6,548 bases of DNA, taken from positions 1 through 6,548 of the forward strand of contig WTCC01000077.1 in the NCBI GenBank assembly GCA_013138755.1, given 5' to 3'. The number at the start of each line of letters is the position of its first letter. The stretch's first letter is position 1. The DNA comes from Gammaproteobacteria bacterium. GTDB lineage: Bacteria > Pseudomonadota > Gammaproteobacteria > SZUA-229. Shown here one piece after another: positions 5,463 through 6,548 of the stretch. The translations under genes were made by a program, and so were the position numbers. Under the pieces are notes generated by a model. It made no database searches. It had not been told where the DNA came from and saw only the letters and a program-made list of their open reading frames with translations.

Positions 5463-6548
5463 TTATAAACCTATGCGGTGTGCGCGTGACGTAAAGAATA
5501 TGCCACTGGGTTTTTTAGCTTCAAAAGTGATTAGTTGTTCAAAGGTATCTGTATCAAATATTGCAAGACGATCTTCATCACGTATGGAGGCCCATACCTG
5601 GCCGCCACGCGGTTCGAACTCCATGTGCAATACACCTTTACCTGGCGTTAGTGTTCTGATGATGTCCAGTGTCTGGGTATCGATAATTTGCAGTGTGTCA
5701 TTGTTGGGTACGGCGAAGTTCACCCAGATGTTACGACCATCAGGACGTGCCATGACGAAGACTGGTTGACCATGTACTTTGATACGACCAGCTTCAGTCC
5801 AGGTCAGGGTATCGATGACTAGCACTTCGTGACGACCGACCGCGGGTACAAAAGCAAAGTTGCCTGCGATGGCCCAGCCTTCAAGATGCGGCATCTTATA
5901 AACTGGAAGTTTCTGTTCACCTTTGCCGTAGCCATCAAGGATACGTTTGACACCTTTGTCGAGGTTCCATAGATCAAGCATTGCCATTCCGTCTTCACCA
6001 AACAGACCAGCGATGTAATAACGGCCATCGGGTGTGATCAGAGCATCATATGGATTTAAGCCGATGTCTTTGAATTTGGTTATTTCTGGTTTTGCTGGAT
6101 CTGACATATCAGCGACCCAGATCTCGCCTGCATCCCATAAACTGAAGACAAATTTTTGTCCGGGTGCATCAACCAGTCCGATCACTTTTGAAAGCAGACC
6201 GTCGTTACCGTAACTTCCCGGAATATCAGCAACGAGCTCCAGGGTTTCGGCATCAAAGATTTTTACACCACCGGGTTTATAATTGGATACTGCAACCAGT
6301 CGTCCATCTTGTGAAATGGCACCGCCGATGCTGTTGCCAGACTGCATGATACGTTTAACAATTTTTTTATTGATGATGTCGATCTTGGTCAGTCCACCAT
6401 CACGGCCGAAGATGTAGGCAAATTGTTCGTCGCGTGAATATACAGCGGATGCGTGAGATAGATCACCTAAACCTTCAATCCTGCCAAGACTGGTATTGGT
6501 AGATGTTTCGATAACCTGTACGCTACCGTCAGCTCGTTCGATCACGAT
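5463..6548 (-). CDS. nirF: NirF, cd1-like beta-propeller protein of heme d1 biosynthesis, N-terminus outside window
   Basis: NirF is needed for a late step of heme d1 formation; it resembles the d1 domain of cytochrome cd1 (NirS) and NirN and is periplasmic in studied denitrifiers, though its exact reaction has been debated. The frame is open to the right edge, with 361 residues visible. Full-length NirF is near 400, so about 40 residues, including any signal peptide or lipoprotein cysteine, are missing and localisation cannot be checked. Family blocks are intact: GLGDLSHAS (~26-34), IFGRDGGLTKID, GGAISQDGRLVAVSNY, NPYDALITPDGRYYIAGLFG (~165-184), YKMPHLEGW (~217-225), GQPVFVMARPDGR and VLHMEF. 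Repeating short strands with DG turns and FD/ID endings fit an eight-bladed propeller. No CxxCH is visible, which separates it from NirN and NirS, both of which carry a cytochrome c domain. It is the first visible gene of the operon. Confidence 0.95.
   Translation of the reverse strand: MVIERADGSVQVIETSTNTSLGRIEGLGDLSHASAVYSRDEQFAYIFGRDGGLTKIDIINKKIVKRIMQSGNSIGGAISQDGRLVAVSNYKPGGVKIFDAETLELVADIPGSYGNDGLLSKVIGLVDAPGQKFVFSLWDAGEIWVADMSDPAKPEITKFKDIGLNPYDALITPDGRYYIAGLFGEDGMAMLDLWNLDKGVKRILDGYGKGEQKLPVYKMPHLEGWAIAGNFAFVPAVGRHEVLVIDTLTWTEAGRIKVHGQPVFVMARPDGRNIWVNFAVPNNDTLQIIDTQTLDIIRTLTPGKGVLHMEFEPRGGQVWASIRDEDRLAIFDTDTFEQLITFEAKKPSGIFFTSRAHRIGL

Noticed and set aside
5473..5769. Plus-strand 98-codon open frame
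   Set aside because: It runs antisense to nirF, whose protein is strongly conserved here; the composition (Ser, Arg, Pro rich) is that of a reverse-frame artefact.

Overview
This window is the middle of a heme d1 biosynthesis locus from a denitrifying bacterium of the kind that uses cytochrome cd1 nitrite reductase (NirS). NirS itself is not in view. The nir gene order resembles that of Pseudomonas and other proteobacterial denitrifiers. Together with the middling base composition, this suggests a proteobacterium, most likely a gammaproteobacterium. That placement is an inference, because no rRNA or marker gene is present.

Layout. On the minus strand, read from high to low coordinates, a tightly packed operon runs nirF (5' end outside the window), nirD, nirL, a fused nirG-nirH and nirJ. 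Gaps are 15, 10, 8 and 40 bp. After a 94-bp gap follow a four-helix DUF420 membrane protein and an 82-residue two-helix membrane protein, 31 bp apart. The 94-bp gap holds a candidate sigma70-type promoter and a short tandem repeat. On the plus strand, from the left edge, are the C-terminal part of a two-[4Fe-4S] ferredoxin / MvhD-like electron-transfer protein and, overlapping it by one base, a 174-residue protein with a single membrane anchor and an extracytoplasmic domain. The two gene sets converge and end only 22 bp apart.

How the genes work together. NirD, NirL, NirG and NirH are the Lrp/AsnC-like siroheme decarboxylase subunits. They convert siroheme to 12,18-didecarboxysiroheme. NirJ, a radical SAM enzyme with a second Fe-S cluster motif, then acts on the propionate side chains. 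NirF, a periplasmic cd1-like beta-propeller, acts late. The siroheme-forming enzyme NirE and the dehydrogenase NirN are not in view and must lie outside the window or be replaced. DUF420 and its small partner look like membrane accessory proteins of respiration, with unknown exact role. The plus-strand pair looks like a redox module (heterodisulfide-reductase/hydrogenase-type electron transfer plus a membrane-tethered extracytoplasmic protein). Its link to denitrification rests on position only.

The points most worth a second look are the NirG-NirH fusion, the ferredoxin-MvhD / anchored-protein pair beside a nir operon, and the DUF420 plus small-membrane-protein unit with its own likely promoter. 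I saw no tRNA, rRNA, CRISPR array, insertion sequence or origin.
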